DNA from: Anaerolineaceae bacterium UBA5211
GTDB lineage: Bacteria; Chloroflexota; Anaerolineae; Anaerolineales; Anaerolineaceae
NCBI GenBank assembly: GCA_002412595.1
Contig: DHVJ01000065.1
Location: 1-21,690 of the forward strand
DNA length: 21,690 nucleotides
Reading direction: 5' to 3'
The notes beneath the pieces were generated by a model that was given only the letters and a program-made list of their open reading frames with translations, was not told the origin of the DNA and did no database searches. Positions 1 to 7,464 of this stretch are shown here, piece by piece (position 1 is the stretch's first letter; every line of letters starts with the position of its first letter). A program made the position numbers and the translations under genes.

Positions 1-67
1 ATAAAAACCGTGGCCTGACATCCCTTATTTTTCATTTAACTGGCAATCTTGTCCACATGGTTACTCA
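1..67. other. Unassigned sequence beyond the broken aroA end
   Basis: These bases lie where the remainder of aroA should continue on the minus strand. None of the three minus-strand frames gives EPSP synthase sequence here, so foreign or rearranged DNA begins by this point. Too little is present to name it; an insertion sequence end is one possibility. Confidence 0.4.
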
Positions 68-577
68 CTACATACAAAACAATGCTTTCTTTGATTGGAC
101 AGAAAAAAAAAGCCGGTTCGGAGTCGCACTGACCTGCGCGCCCAACTGCCCCAACGCGGCTACCAGGTCGCCAATGGGACGCTCACGCATGCGTGCTTCG
201 CCATCCAACACATAATCCCCCTGCCCCAATGCCAGGAAAGCAGTCAGAAAACGAGCTGTGGTGCCCGCATTGCCGATGAAAAGGTCGGCTTGTTTTGCGG
301 GAATGCGGCCGCCCAGACCATTGATAGTCATGATGGCTTCTTTGGGGTTGATCTCAACATTGAAGCCCAATCCCTGCAGCGCAGAAACCAGATACAGGGA
401 GTCATCCGAAAAGAGGGCATTATGCAAGCGCGTGATGCCGTCGGCCAGGGCGGCCAACAGCAAAGCGCGGTTGGTGATGGATTTGGAGCCCGGAACACGC
501 AGGCTGGCATTCAGCGGATGCGCGATGGGAACAATAGTGCGAGAAGATACAACTTGTGTTACAGGTTCCGATTGCAT
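68..577 (-). pseudogene. aroA: 3'-truncated EPSP synthase (aroA), N-terminal part only
   Basis: EPSP synthase joins shikimate-3-phosphate and phosphoenolpyruvate in the sixth step of the shikimate pathway. The first ~150 residues are typical: the substrate-binding PGSKSITNR near residue 30, the NAGTTARFL motif near residue 103, and RMRERPIGDL near residue 130. The family is about 430 residues long, but this frame stops at 169, and the last ~20 residues, after LGAQV, do not resemble the family. No other minus frame restores the homology, so this is a break and not a one-base frameshift. The start ATG at 577 follows AAGGA at good spacing and lies 15 bases after tyrA. It is the last visible gene of the aroH-aroF-tyrA unit. 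The protein is very unlikely to be active; a full copy elsewhere, or an assembly join, is possible. Confidence 0.8.
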
Positions 578-592
578 GAATAATTCCTTGTT

Positions 593-1444
593 TTACAAAA
601 GTGTTTGGTAGCGGCTTTGGGCGCTGTCCAGCAGGTTCTGCAAAGCGGGCATATCATCCCGTTCCAGTGCCTGCTCCAGCTGACCCAAGGCTGCCTGAAA
701 ATCTTTTAGGCGTTCCAATACCTGGTCGCGGTTGGTTTCCAGTACGCCCAACATCATGCTGGCGGGTGTTCCCGCCAGGCGGGCAGTCGAACGAAAGCCC
801 GGTCCAACAAAACGCCCCGTTTCCGGGGGCGTTGCCAGCGCCAGGGCGCTGGAGATGAGATAGGGCAAATGACTGGTAGCTGCCAGGGCAGCGTCATGCC
901 GATCGCCTTCCTCCATCACCATGCGCGCTTCCAGCACCTCCACCAATTGTTTAGCAGCCTGTTTGGCGTTCAGGCTGCTGCGCTGCAGCGGGGTAAGGAC
1001 GAAAAGCTCGTCATTGTAAAGACTACTCTCCGCGCTGCGCAGCGAAAGGGTTTCCTTGCCGCAGATGGGATGCGCGCCGATGGGGTCAAAATTGAGCGGC
1101 AATTCCTGCATGCCGGTCAGGATGGCACGCTTGGAAGAGCCCAAATCCAACACCACACAGGGCTGCTGGATATAAGCGGGCAGACGTTCCAACCAGGTTA
1201 GGATGGCCGGCACCGGGCAAGCCAAAATGACCAGGTCGGCATCCTTCAGCACTATCTGCGGATCGCTGCTGGCAGTCTGCACCAGCTTCATACGCTCAGC
1301 CAAGCTCAGGGTATCTGCGTCAATATCCAGGCCATTGAGCTGCCTGCAATGACCCTGCAGCGCAAGCGCCATGGAACCACCCATTAAACCCAGGCCGATG
1401 ATGGCCACATTTGCCTCGCTCAATTTAAACCCCGGCTCATCCAT
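593..1444 (-). CDS. tyrA: Prephenate dehydrogenase (TyrA)
   Basis: It oxidatively decarboxylates prephenate to 4-hydroxyphenylpyruvate, the tyrosine branch. The 283-residue protein starts with a Rossmann fold, with GLGLMGG at residues 17-23 for NAD(P). It carries the family motif GAHPICGKE in the middle and a SHLPYL segment in the helical dimerisation domain. The length fits a dehydrogenase without a C-terminal ACT domain, so tyrosine feedback probably acts elsewhere, for example on DAHP synthase or at the attenuator. The ATG at 1444 overlaps the end of aroF by 8 bases and has CGGAG upstream, which suggests translational coupling. Whether it uses NAD or NADP, or arogenate, cannot be told from the motifs read here. 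Confidence 0.93.
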   Translation of the reverse strand: MDEPGFKLSEANVAIIGLGLMGGSMALALQGHCRQLNGLDIDADTLSLAERMKLVQTASSDPQIVLKDADLVILACPVPAILTWLERLPAYIQQPCVVLDLGSSKRAILTGMQELPLNFDPIGAHPICGKETLSLRSAESSLYNDELFVLTPLQRSSLNAKQAAKQLVEVLEARMVMEEGDRHDAALAATSHLPYLISSALALATPPETGRFVGPGFRSTARLAGTPASMMLGVLETNRDQVLERLKDFQAALGQLEQALERDDMPALQNLLDSAQSRYQTLL

Positions 1445-2495
1445 TTACGACTCCGTTGGAAAAAAAGGGAGTTTCCTCGGGAACCAGCGTGCGATCGACA
1501 GCCTCGGCCACAGCCTTGATTTGCCTGACCAGGCGAGCGAACGCTTCCGGCGTCAGCGACTGCTGGCCGTCTGAGAAAGCATTTTCCGGGTCAGGGTGCA
1601 CTTCCACGATGATGCCGTCCGCACCCGCAGCTACAGCCGCTTTGGCCACAGCCGAGACAAAAGAGGTGTGTCCGGTGGAATGACTGGGATCCAGCACCAC
1701 CGGCAGGTGCGAAAGCGATTTCAGCACCGGGATGGCGTTGATATCGGTAGTATTGCGTGTGGCGGTTTCAAAGGTGCGAATACCGCGTTCGCACAGCACC
1801 ACACGGTTGTTGCCGCCAAACAGGATATACTCAGCCGCATTGAGCAGATCGTCAATTGTGGCACTCAGACCCCGCTTGAGCAGCACAGGGATGTGCGTTT
1901 CGCCCACCGCACGCAGCAGGCTGTAATTCTGCATGTTGCGCGCGCCAATTTGCAGCATATCTACATATTTGCTCATCAGCGGCAATTGCGATTCCGCCAT
2001 AACTTCGACCACCAGCGGCAGTCCGGTCAGTGCGCGGGCTTCGGCCATATATTCCAGGCCTTCTTCGCCCAGCCCTTGGAAGGAATAGGGCGACTGGCGT
2101 GGTTTGAATACTCCACCGCGCAAGGCGTTGGCGCCGGCTTCTTTGACCGCCTGAGCCGTTTCCAATATTTGCTGGCGGGATTCCACCGAACAAGGCCCGG
2201 CAATGATAGGAATTTCATCGCCGCCGATGGTGAATCCGCCCAGTGAAAAGACTGAATTTTCGGGATGAAATTGGCGCGAAGCTAATTCGTAGGACTTCAG
2301 CACCGGTTCAACCGACTGCACGTTGGGCAGAGATTCAAACTGGTCGGCCGCAACATTGTGGCGATCTCCCACCACACCAATAATGGTCTGGCGCGTACCC
2401 ACATTGGTATGGGCTTCCATGCGGTTGGCATGAACGCGGTCGATCACGGTGGAAATTTGTTCGCGGGTGGCACCCGGCTGCATTATGATCATCAT
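1437..2495 (-). CDS. aroF: 3-deoxy-7-phosphoheptulonate (DAHP) synthase, type I beta
   Basis: It condenses phosphoenolpyruvate with erythrose 4-phosphate, the entry step to aromatic amino acids. At 352 residues it has the architecture of Thermotoga/Bacillus-type enzymes: an N-terminal ferredoxin-like domain of about 70 residues, then the TIM barrel. Visible barrel motifs are AGPCSVES near residue 100, GARNMQNY, LLKRGLSA, DPSHSTGH and EVHPDPENA, which carry substrate and metal ligands. In relatives the N-terminal domain mediates Tyr/Phe inhibition; that this holds here is inferred. TAGGAG precedes the ATG at 2495, only 9 bases after aroH, so the two are surely one transcript. Confidence 0.95.
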   Translation of the reverse strand: MMIIMQPGATREQISTVIDRVHANRMEAHTNVGTRQTIIGVVGDRHNVAADQFESLPNVQSVEPVLKSYELASRQFHPENSVFSLGGFTIGGDEIPIIAGPCSVESRQQILETAQAVKEAGANALRGGVFKPRQSPYSFQGLGEEGLEYMAEARALTGLPLVVEVMAESQLPLMSKYVDMLQIGARNMQNYSLLRAVGETHIPVLLKRGLSATIDDLLNAAEYILFGGNNRVVLCERGIRTFETATRNTTDINAIPVLKSLSHLPVVLDPSHSTGHTSFVSAVAKAAVAAGADGIIVEVHPDPENAFSDGQQSLTPEAFARLVRQIKAVAEAVDRTLVPEETPFFSNGVVNG

Positions 2496-2504
2496 GGCAA
2501 ACTC

Positions 2505-2903
2505 CTATCTCTTCTCATCTTCATTTTGATTAAGCGTAGATAATTCCAAATCGGGGCGCAGCGCACGCGCGCCGCGCAAATAAATGTGGCAAATCTTCCC
2601 CTGCTCTTTAGCAGTGTTCCAGTGCAGCAGCACGCGAATGCACAGCGGCAGCCCCCCCGGCACAGGAATTTCGCGCGCGTCCAGCATAGGCACGCCCGCC
2701 CAGCCCAACTCGCGCGCGGCGCGCGCCGGGAAAACTGAGCAGATATCTTCAGTAACCGTAAAAATAGCGCTGCCAATATCAGCAGACTTCAGTCCGGGAT
2801 TGCCGGCCAGCATCGCTTCCAGCAATTCGCGCGTAGCGGAAAGCACATTCGCGCTGGTATCGGATTCAATTGTGGTTGCGCCGCGTATTCCTCGCATGCT
2901 CAT
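2505..2903 (-). CDS. aroH: Chorismate mutase, AroH class
   Basis: It rearranges chorismate to prephenate, the substrate of both tyrA and pheA in this window. The 132-residue protein shows the trimeric AroH fold signatures: RGIRGATT at the N-terminus with the catalytic Arg, FPARAARELGW, VPMLDAREIPV, and LPLCIRVLLHWNT with the conserved Cys and Arg of the active site. A longer TTG start at 2915 is open, but ATG at 2903 has GGGAG at 6 bases and removes a non-conserved MGAD extension, so I use it. The ribosome binding site begins right after the U-tract of the attenuator terminator, so aroH is the first structural gene under its control. Confidence 0.93.
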   Translation of the reverse strand: MSMRGIRGATTIESDTSANVLSATRELLEAMLAGNPGLKSADIGSAIFTVTEDICSVFPARAARELGWAGVPMLDAREIPVPGGLPLCIRVLLHWNTAKEQGKICHIYLRGARALRPDLELSTLNQNEDEKR

Positions 2904-2913
2904 GTCTGCTCCC

Positions 2914-2949
2914 AAAACAAAAAGAGCGAGCCGTTTGGCTCGCTCTTTT
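2914..2949 (-). terminator. Intrinsic terminator of the aroH attenuator
   Basis: On the minus strand AAAAGAGCGAGCC (2949-2937) and GGCTCGCTCTTTT (2932-2920) pair perfectly over 13 bp around an AAAC loop. They are followed by TTTTTGTTTT down to 2914. It lies after the aromatic leader peptide and directly before the aroH ribosome binding site, so it decides whether aroH-aroF-tyrA are transcribed. Confidence 0.93.
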
Positions 2950-2975
2950 GATATACAGGTATTTTTTTATTCTAC

Positions 2976-3062
2976 CTATCGCTTAAGCGCCACCAACGGC
3001 GTCCAGGTGCGGGAGCCGTAATAAAAATAGTAGCTAAAATAAAAGCGATAAGAATTGTTCAT
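2976..3062 (-). CDS. Leader peptide rich in Tyr and Phe (28 aa)
   Basis: A 28-codon frame starts with ATG at 3062 and ends with TAG at 2978-2976. It encodes Tyr at residues 5, 8, 11, 12, 14 and 15, Phe at 7, 9 and 13, and Trp at 20; residues 11-15 read YYFYY. Ten aromatic residues in 28 cannot be chance next to a terminator and an aromatic biosynthesis operon. It serves as the sensor of an attenuator by ribosome stalling when charged tRNA-Tyr or tRNA-Phe is scarce. The ATG lies 10 bases after the -10 box with no Shine-Dalgarno sequence, so it is probably translated as a leaderless or nearly leaderless message. Confidence 0.9.
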   Translation of the reverse strand: MNNSYRFYFSYYFYYGSRTWTPLVALKR

Positions 3063-3072
3063 GTTGGGCGCT

Positions 3073-3101
3073 ATTCTAAACCATCCTATAACATATGTCA
3101 A
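3073..3101 (-). promoter_or_regulatory. Sigma-70 promoter of the aroH-aroF-tyrA operon
   Basis: TTGACA (3101-3096) and TAGAAT (3078-3073) are separated by exactly 17 bases on the minus strand. This is a near-perfect housekeeping promoter, beginning 5 bases after the pheA stop codon. Transcription should begin around 3067-3063, at or just before the leader ATG. Confidence 0.9.
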
Positions 3102-3106
3102 TGTTT

Positions 3107-3934
3107 TTAACGTAATTCATCATGGAAGCGCGGGTAACAACCCAGCACGCGCAGCATCAGTGCGCTGCTACGCAATTCCTCCAGCGCGGATTGAACCGGT
3201 TCTTCATCCACTGCTCCGATTAAGTCGATATAGTACAAATAATCCCAGGTCTTGCTCACCAAAGGGCGCGACTCGATCTTGGTCAGGTCTATGCGGCGCT
3301 CCGCGAAGGAACGCAGCGCATTGAAAAGCGCACCGGGTTCATTTTTTATCGTGAACACAATTGAAGTCTTGACATTACCCTTAGGCATGCGCGCCTGGGG
3401 GGCAATCTCTAAAAAACGGGTGTAATTTTCGGGGTTATCCTCAATCCCTTCCTGCAAAATCAGCATTCCGTAAATTTGAGCAGCACGGCGCGAGGCAATG
3501 GCCGCGCAAGTTTTATCTCCATTGGCTTTTAAAAGCTTAACGCTGCCAGCTGTGTCATAAACGGCTTCGCTTTTCAGATTCATTGCGCGCAAATGCGCGG
3601 CGCACTGACCCAGGGCTTGTGGATGGCTGATGACATGCCGGATATCTGCCAGCTCCGTACCCGGAAAACCGATCAGGCAGTGGCGCACCCGCAAGGTATA
3701 TTCCCCCACGATGTACAGATTATGCTGCTGCAGCAAGTCATAGTTCTGATGAATGCTGCCTGCCAAGGAATTTTCAATCGGGATTAATCCACAGGCGCAG
3801 GCGCCTGTGGCCACCGCTTCAAATACATCCGGGAAACTTTCGTAGGGTACCATTTCCGCCTGGTCAAAATAAGCCTGGCCAGCTTCTTCGCTATACGCAC
3901 CCGGTTCACCCTGAAAAGCTGCTTTCATAATCAT
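3107..3934 (-). CDS. pheA: Prephenate dehydratase with ACT domain
   Basis: It converts prephenate to phenylpyruvate, the phenylalanine branch. The protein of about 275 residues starts with AFQGEPGAYSE, has the NSLAGS segment, and shows the catalytic TRF motif in ENYTRFLEI. The C-terminal ACT domain has GALFNALRSF and the Phe-binding KIESRPL, so end-product inhibition is expected. There is no fused chorismate mutase; AroH next door supplies it. ATG codons at 3940, 3934 and 3928 are in frame; AGGAG ends directly before 3940, so 3934 has the best spacing. It follows the aminotransferase stop by only a few bases and is co-transcribed with it. Confidence 0.94.
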   Translation of the reverse strand: MIMKAAFQGEPGAYSEEAGQAYFDQAEMVPYESFPDVFEAVATGACACGLIPIENSLAGSIHQNYDLLQQHNLYIVGEYTLRVRHCLIGFPGTELADIRHVISHPQALGQCAAHLRAMNLKSEAVYDTAGSVKLLKANGDKTCAAIASRRAAQIYGMLILQEGIEDNPENYTRFLEIAPQARMPKGNVKTSIVFTIKNEPGALFNALRSFAERRIDLTKIESRPLVSKTWDYLYYIDLIGAVDEEPVQSALEELRSSALMLRVLGCYPRFHDELR

Positions 3935-3943
3935 TTCCATCTC

Positions 3944-5122
3944 CTACTGCCTGCTGGCCCACTCTAAAATAGCCCGAAAACCCGTGGCCACATCCTCATC
4001 CGAAGCAGCAATGGTCATGCGCACGAAACCTTCGCCTCCCGGCCCAAAAGCCGTGCCGGGCACCAGCCCCACTCCGGCCTGCTCCAACAACTGCTCGCAA
4101 ATCTCGTCCGCGCACATGCTCAACACGCGCATATCCAGAAAGAAATAAAAGGCGCCCTGCGGCGGGGTAACAAGCACCGGTGAATTCTCATATTCTTCGA
4201 AAATCCGCATCACCAGCGCACGCCGGTGGGCATAGCCCGCGCGCATCGCGTCCGCCTGGGTTTGAACAGCTGGGTCCGTTAGCGCGAAGGCAGCCGCTTC
4301 CTGAATAAAGGGCGCCACGCAGGTGATGGAATTTTGGCTGGCTTTGAGGGCATTTTCGATGATCGCGTTAGGCGCAGCCAGGTAACCCCCCCGCCAGCCG
4401 GTCATGGCATAAGTTTTAGACAGACTGTTGACCAATATGACGTGATTGCGATGCTCGGGGAAGGCGCCTACAGACAGGGGTTTTTCGTTAAAATAGAGAT
4501 TCTCATAAACCTCATCGCTGATTACCCACAGGTTATGTTGGGCAGCAAATTCCAGCAGCGCTTTAAGGTAATCGCGCGGCGGAATGGCACCGGTCGGGTT
4601 GGCCGGATAGTTGATCACCAGTGCGCGTGTTTCAGGCGTGAGCGCAGCCTGCCAGGCTTGCAGCTTGGGTAGGAAGGCTTCTTCCGGCAAAGCAGGAACA
4701 GAGACAACTGTGCCGCGCAGCAGGCGTACCATATTGGCATGCGTGCCCCAACTGGGATCTGGGATTAGCACCGCGTCGCCCGGATTGAGGATAGACTGCA
4801 AGGCTGTGTAGTAGGCATGCACACCGCCGTGCGTGACCAAAATCTCGCTTTCAGGGTTATAAGGCGCGGCCAGCTTGTCCGCGATAGCCGCACGCAGGTG
4901 CGGAAATCCGCGGCTGGGGCCGTAATGCGTCAACCCTGACCGCATGGCATTTATACCAGCCGCCACGACGCCATCAGGGGTGGAAAAATCCGGGTCACCA
5001 GCGGTCAGTGAAATGACCGCGCGCCCGGCTGCTTTGAGCGCCAGCATACGGTCAGAAACCGCCACGGTGGGCGACTGTTGGATGTGCGCAAATTGTCGGT
5101 TGAGCGGCAGGTTGTTCGCCAT
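3944..5122 (-). CDS. Class I PLP aminotransferase (aspartate/aromatic type)
   Basis: A fold-type I aminotransferase of 392 residues. Visible features are NYPANPTG with Asn175, Asp203 and Tyr206 in ISDEVY for the cofactor ring, the Schiff-base Lys236 in NSLSKTYAM, and Arg244 in TGWRGGY for the PLP phosphate. Its pairing with pheA suggests it transaminates phenylpyruvate and 4-hydroxyphenylpyruvate, but this subfamily also contains aspartate and prephenate aminotransferases, so substrate is inferred from context. The ATG at 5122 follows AGGTG at suitable spacing. It is the first gene of the unit and faces away from the membrane glycosyltransferase gene. Confidence 0.9.
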   Translation of the reverse strand: MANNLPLNRQFAHIQQSPTVAVSDRMLALKAAGRAVISLTAGDPDFSTPDGVVAAGINAMRSGLTHYGPSRGFPHLRAAIADKLAAPYNPESEILVTHGGVHAYYTALQSILNPGDAVLIPDPSWGTHANMVRLLRGTVVSVPALPEEAFLPKLQAWQAALTPETRALVINYPANPTGAIPPRDYLKALLEFAAQHNLWVISDEVYENLYFNEKPLSVGAFPEHRNHVILVNSLSKTYAMTGWRGGYLAAPNAIIENALKASQNSITCVAPFIQEAAAFALTDPAVQTQADAMRAGYAHRRALVMRIFEEYENSPVLVTPPQGAFYFFLDMRVLSMCADEICEQLLEQAGVGLVPGTAFGPGGEGFVRMTIAASDEDVATGFRAILEWASRQ

Positions 5123-5162
5123 ATTACACCTAAGATATCATGAAATTTTTAATAACGGCATC

Positions 5163-5168
5163 ATTATA
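5163..5168 (-). promoter_or_regulatory. Candidate -10 box for the aminotransferase-pheA unit
   Basis: A perfect TATAAT on the minus strand lies about 40 bases before the start codon. No good -35 box is seen at 16-18 bases, so the promoter may be activator-dependent or the match may be chance in AT-rich DNA. Confidence 0.4.
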
Positions 5169-5290
5169 AAGTCAAGAAGCAAAACACGCTTCACAATTTG
5201 CAAAATTTATAGAATTTCCGGGGGAAATATAACAATTTTATAATTTTGCTCTTTTATACTTGCTTTATTTTCCAGGTGGCTTTAACATCT

Positions 5291-5338
5291 TTTCCGGTAG
5301 GAAAATAACCGGCCTGGGCTGCCTCACCGGCAGGCCGG
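5291..5338. repeat. Two adjacent inverted repeats in a divergent gap
   Basis: TTTTCC-GGTA-GGAAAA (about 5290-5305) is followed by CCGGCCTG (5309-5316) and its exact complement CAGGCCGG (5331-5338). They lie between the divergent aminotransferase and glycosyltransferase genes. The GC-rich dyad contrasts with the AT-rich surroundings and could be an operator or a leader hairpin of the downstream gene. Confidence 0.5.
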
Positions 5339-5412
5339 AATATGCTAAGATAGAAGCAGCGTGAAGCTTGGGTGAAAAAAGCCGAGCCGCAAAAGAACGA
5401 ACCAGGAAATCC

Positions 5413-7002
5413 ATGAGCAAATTCAACCGCACGCAAAAACGTATTTTCTTTATCCTTCTGGCCATTGCCACGGTGACCTTCATCCTGCTAATTTTCCCCA
5501 ACGCTGTAGCCTCCGATGATCTAGCTATGGTCAGAGTCTTTGAACCCGACGAGGCCGCCCAATTACCCTACACCCTGAACATGCTGGCTCCGGCGGAAAG
5601 CCTGGTGCAGAGCATTAAGAATTTCATTCTTTACCAGTACTATTTTTACGGCTTCCCCTTTTTCGGCTTCTCGGCCGTTTCCATTCTGCCGTTGAAACTG
5701 CTGGGCGGGCTGGGCAATACCGCACAGGTCATGCTGGTGCTGCGTCAGGTCGTCAGCGTGCTGCCCATGTTGATCGCTTTACTGCTGCTGGTTTACATGC
5801 AGGATGAGTTCCGTACTTACCGCTCTATTGTGATGTTCGCCTTTCTGCTAAGCGTGCCGGCCGTGCTATCCAATTTCTTCTGGTGGCACGTGGACAGCCT
5901 GGTATTTCTGATGATCGTGCTGGTGATATTTTTCCTTAAAAAGGATGACCTGCGTTTTGGCAAACATTTTCTGATCGCGGCAGCCCTGACTGGGTGCGCG
6001 ACAGCCACCAAATTGATAGGGCTGTATTTCTTCCTGGCCATCGCCACCCTGCTGCTGATTGGCTTTCTTCAAAAGAAAATGCCCTTCAAGCACTTGCTGA
6101 AATCCGGCCTGCTGTTCATTGCTGTGATGGTTTTGGCCTATTTAGTCTCCAACCCTTTCCTGATTTCATACTGGGCCCGCCAGGAATACCAAATGATCTT
6201 TACTAAACAAATGGGCCTATTGTCTGAGGGTTATGGGGTAATCTATCAAAAAGGGTTGTCACAGGCCTGGCCGCTGATGCACCAATATTATGGCGAATGG
6301 TACTTCATCCTGGCTGCGCTGGGCGCGGCTGTGTGGGGTGCGCTCAAAGGGCCCAATAAACTGCTGCATACGGTTATCTTAACCTGGGCTATTCCGTTGA
6401 GCATCTCCGTCATCTGGTTTACGCATTTCAAATACCAGTATTGGCTGCCAGTGGCGCTGCCGTTGTTCTCTTGCCTGGTGATGCTGCTGCCCGAGAAAAT
6501 AGATTTCAAATCGCCACGAGAATTGAATTGGAAGGCTAATCTGTCCAAATTAGCGGCTCTGCTGCTGGTGCTGCAGTTCGCCCTTAACCTTGGGTCAAAC
6601 ATCCCTGCCTATCAGGCCCGCCTGACACGCGCGCAAGATAACCCCGAAATCGCTTTTTACAATCAGGCAGTGAACGCTCTGGGTGACCTGGCCGAAGAAC
6701 CGTTAAAGGTCTATTTTGATTACCGCATTTACGTTCCGGAAAAAGAAGGTTGGATTCTGGAAACATCCTACGACCTGCTCTCCTATAACTATATGCAAGA
6801 GAATGATTATGATGTACTGTTCCTGCTGCAGCAGCGCATCGCCGATTACCTCGATCCTTCTGCCAGCGGCATAGACACGCAGCAGTTCGCCAACAGCCAG
6901 GCTTTTTACGCCGACGCAGACACAGGCAGGCTGCAGGGCTACCGGTTGGTCTTTCGCAATGAGACCGGCTTGGTGTTCGTTAAAGAAGCGCTGGCCCCCT
7001 AA
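5413..7002 (+). CDS. GT-C fold membrane glycosyltransferase (family 39-like)
   Basis: An integral membrane protein of 529 residues. An N-terminal helix is followed by a first outer loop with VFEPDEA, the acidic DE pair that is catalytic in GT-C polyprenyl-phosphate-dependent transferases. About ten further hydrophobic helices follow, then a soluble C-terminal part of some 130 residues. Such enzymes transfer a sugar from a lipid carrier to lipids or proteins outside the membrane; donor and acceptor are unknown. I chose ATG at 5413 because AGGAA lies 6 bases upstream; a longer frame from TTG at 5368 has no such signal and adds a charged stretch. No partner gene is adjacent on the same strand except the separately promoted redox unit. 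Confidence 0.75.
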   Translation: MSKFNRTQKRIFFILLAIATVTFILLIFPNAVASDDLAMVRVFEPDEAAQLPYTLNMLAPAESLVQSIKNFILYQYYFYGFPFFGFSAVSILPLKLLGGLGNTAQVMLVLRQVVSVLPMLIALLLLVYMQDEFRTYRSIVMFAFLLSVPAVLSNFFWWHVDSLVFLMIVLVIFFLKKDDLRFGKHFLIAAALTGCATATKLIGLYFFLAIATLLLIGFLQKKMPFKHLLKSGLLFIAVMVLAYLVSNPFLISYWARQEYQMIFTKQMGLLSEGYGVIYQKGLSQAWPLMHQYYGEWYFILAALGAAVWGALKGPNKLLHTVILTWAIPLSISVIWFTHFKYQYWLPVALPLFSCLVMLLPEKIDFKSPRELNWKANLSKLAALLLVLQFALNLGSNIPAYQARLTRAQDNPEIAFYNQAVNALGDLAEEPLKVYFDYRIYVPEKEGWILETSYDLLSYNYMQENDYDVLFLLQQRIADYLDPSASGIDTQQFANSQAFYADADTGRLQGYRLVFRNETGLVFVKEALAP

Positions 7003-7046
7003 CGTTTCTCGGGCCTGTTGGATTTTCCCCTTACGTATAATCTTCC

Positions 7047-7067
7047 ACCCGGTCCCAATGTCCGGGT
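7047..7067 (+). terminator. Weak terminator-like hairpin after the glycosyltransferase
   Basis: ACCCGG and CCGGGT form a 6-bp stem with a 9-base loop, followed by a short T-rich stretch. It is placed where the upstream gene should end but is not strong. Confidence 0.35.
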
Positions 7068-7142
7068 TTATCTAAATTTTCCCCACCTGGACCCCAATTT
7101 ATTAAATCTTTGTCAAATTTTCTTCGAGCAGCTGGAGCAACC

Positions 7143-7170
7143 TTGACAGATTTTTTGTTGATGCTATACT
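7143..7170 (+). promoter_or_regulatory. Extended -10 sigma-70 promoter of the fmdB-repressor-trxBA unit
   Basis: TTGACA (7143-7148), a 16-base spacer, and TATACT (7165-7170) preceded by TGC form a strong promoter. It lies 35 bases before the first gene. Confidence 0.88.
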
Positions 7171-7182
7171 GGGGTACAGTAT
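7166..7182 (+). promoter_or_regulatory. Probable operator for the CsoR/CstR-family repressor
   Basis: ATACTG-GGGTA-CAGTAT is a perfect 6-bp dyad. Read as TACT-GGGG-TAC-AGTA, it has the layout known for RcnR/FrmR-class sites of the CsoR superfamily, a G-tract flanked by TACT and AGTA. It overlaps the -10 box, and a family member is encoded two genes in, so autoregulation is the natural reading. Confidence 0.75.
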
Positions 7183-7204
7183 CATGAATTGAGGTGGACC
7201 AAGC

Positions 7205-7417
7205 ATGCCTTTATATGAATATCACTGCCAAAACTGCACGGAAGACTTTGAAAAGATCGTGCGCTTCTCAGAAGCGAACCTTCTGCCCCCCTGCCCGGTT
7301 TGCGGCAGTACCGACACGCATAAAAAGATTTCCGCGGCAGCTTCATTCGGCAACGCCTCATCCAGTGGAGCCAGCTCATCCGGCAGCAGCTGTGGTTCAG
7401 GCGGCGGATTTAGCTGA
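7205..7417 (+). CDS. FmdB-family zinc ribbon protein
   Basis: A 70-residue protein with the typical FmdB start MPLYEYHC and two metal-binding pairs: Cys8/Cys11 in CQNC and Cys30/Cys33 in CPVC. After residue 43 it is a low-complexity Ser/Gly tail. The family is named after a putative regulator near formamidase and amidase genes; its biochemical role is not firmly known. GAGGTGG lies 7 bases before the ATG. As first gene of a unit with a thiol-sensing repressor and thioredoxin genes, a role in zinc or thiol homeostasis is possible, but this is inference from position. Confidence 0.85.
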   Translation: MPLYEYHCQNCTEDFEKIVRFSEANLLPPCPVCGSTDTHKKISAAASFGNASSSGASSSGSSCGSGGGFS

Positions 7418-7431
7418 GCAGGTTAAGAACC

Positions 7432-7450
7432 TCACAACCGGGTGTTGTGA
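7432..7450 (+). repeat. Short inverted repeat between fmdB-like and repressor genes
   Basis: TCACAAC-CGGGT-GTTGTGA is a perfect 7-bp dyad with a 5-base loop in the gap before the repressor. It could tune the translation or stability of the distal genes. Confidence 0.4.
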
Positions 7451-7464
7451 AACGAAGGATAAGC

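Larger units (their letters stand above)
2914..3066 (-). promoter_or_regulatory. Aromatic amino acid attenuator (leader, antiterminator, terminator)
   Basis: The leader transcript contains a Tyr/Phe-rich peptide gene, a terminator, and alternative pairings. TATCGCTT at leader codons 5-7 is complementary to AAGCGATA at the leader stop. GGTGGCGCTT (minus strand, 2994-2985), after the control codons, can pair imperfectly (GGT with GCC, CGCTT with GAGCG, about 8 bp including G-U) with the terminator 5' arm. A ribosome stalled on Tyr/Phe codons would free this segment and prevent termination. A ribosome reaching the stop at 2978-2976 would cover it and allow termination. This is the classic trp/phe operon logic; the exact antiterminator is my inference. 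Confidence 0.85.

Noticed and set aside
68..577. A sequencing frameshift as the cause of the short aroA
   Set aside because: All three minus-strand frames through 1-110 were read and none shows the proline-containing strand motif or later EPSP synthase sequence.
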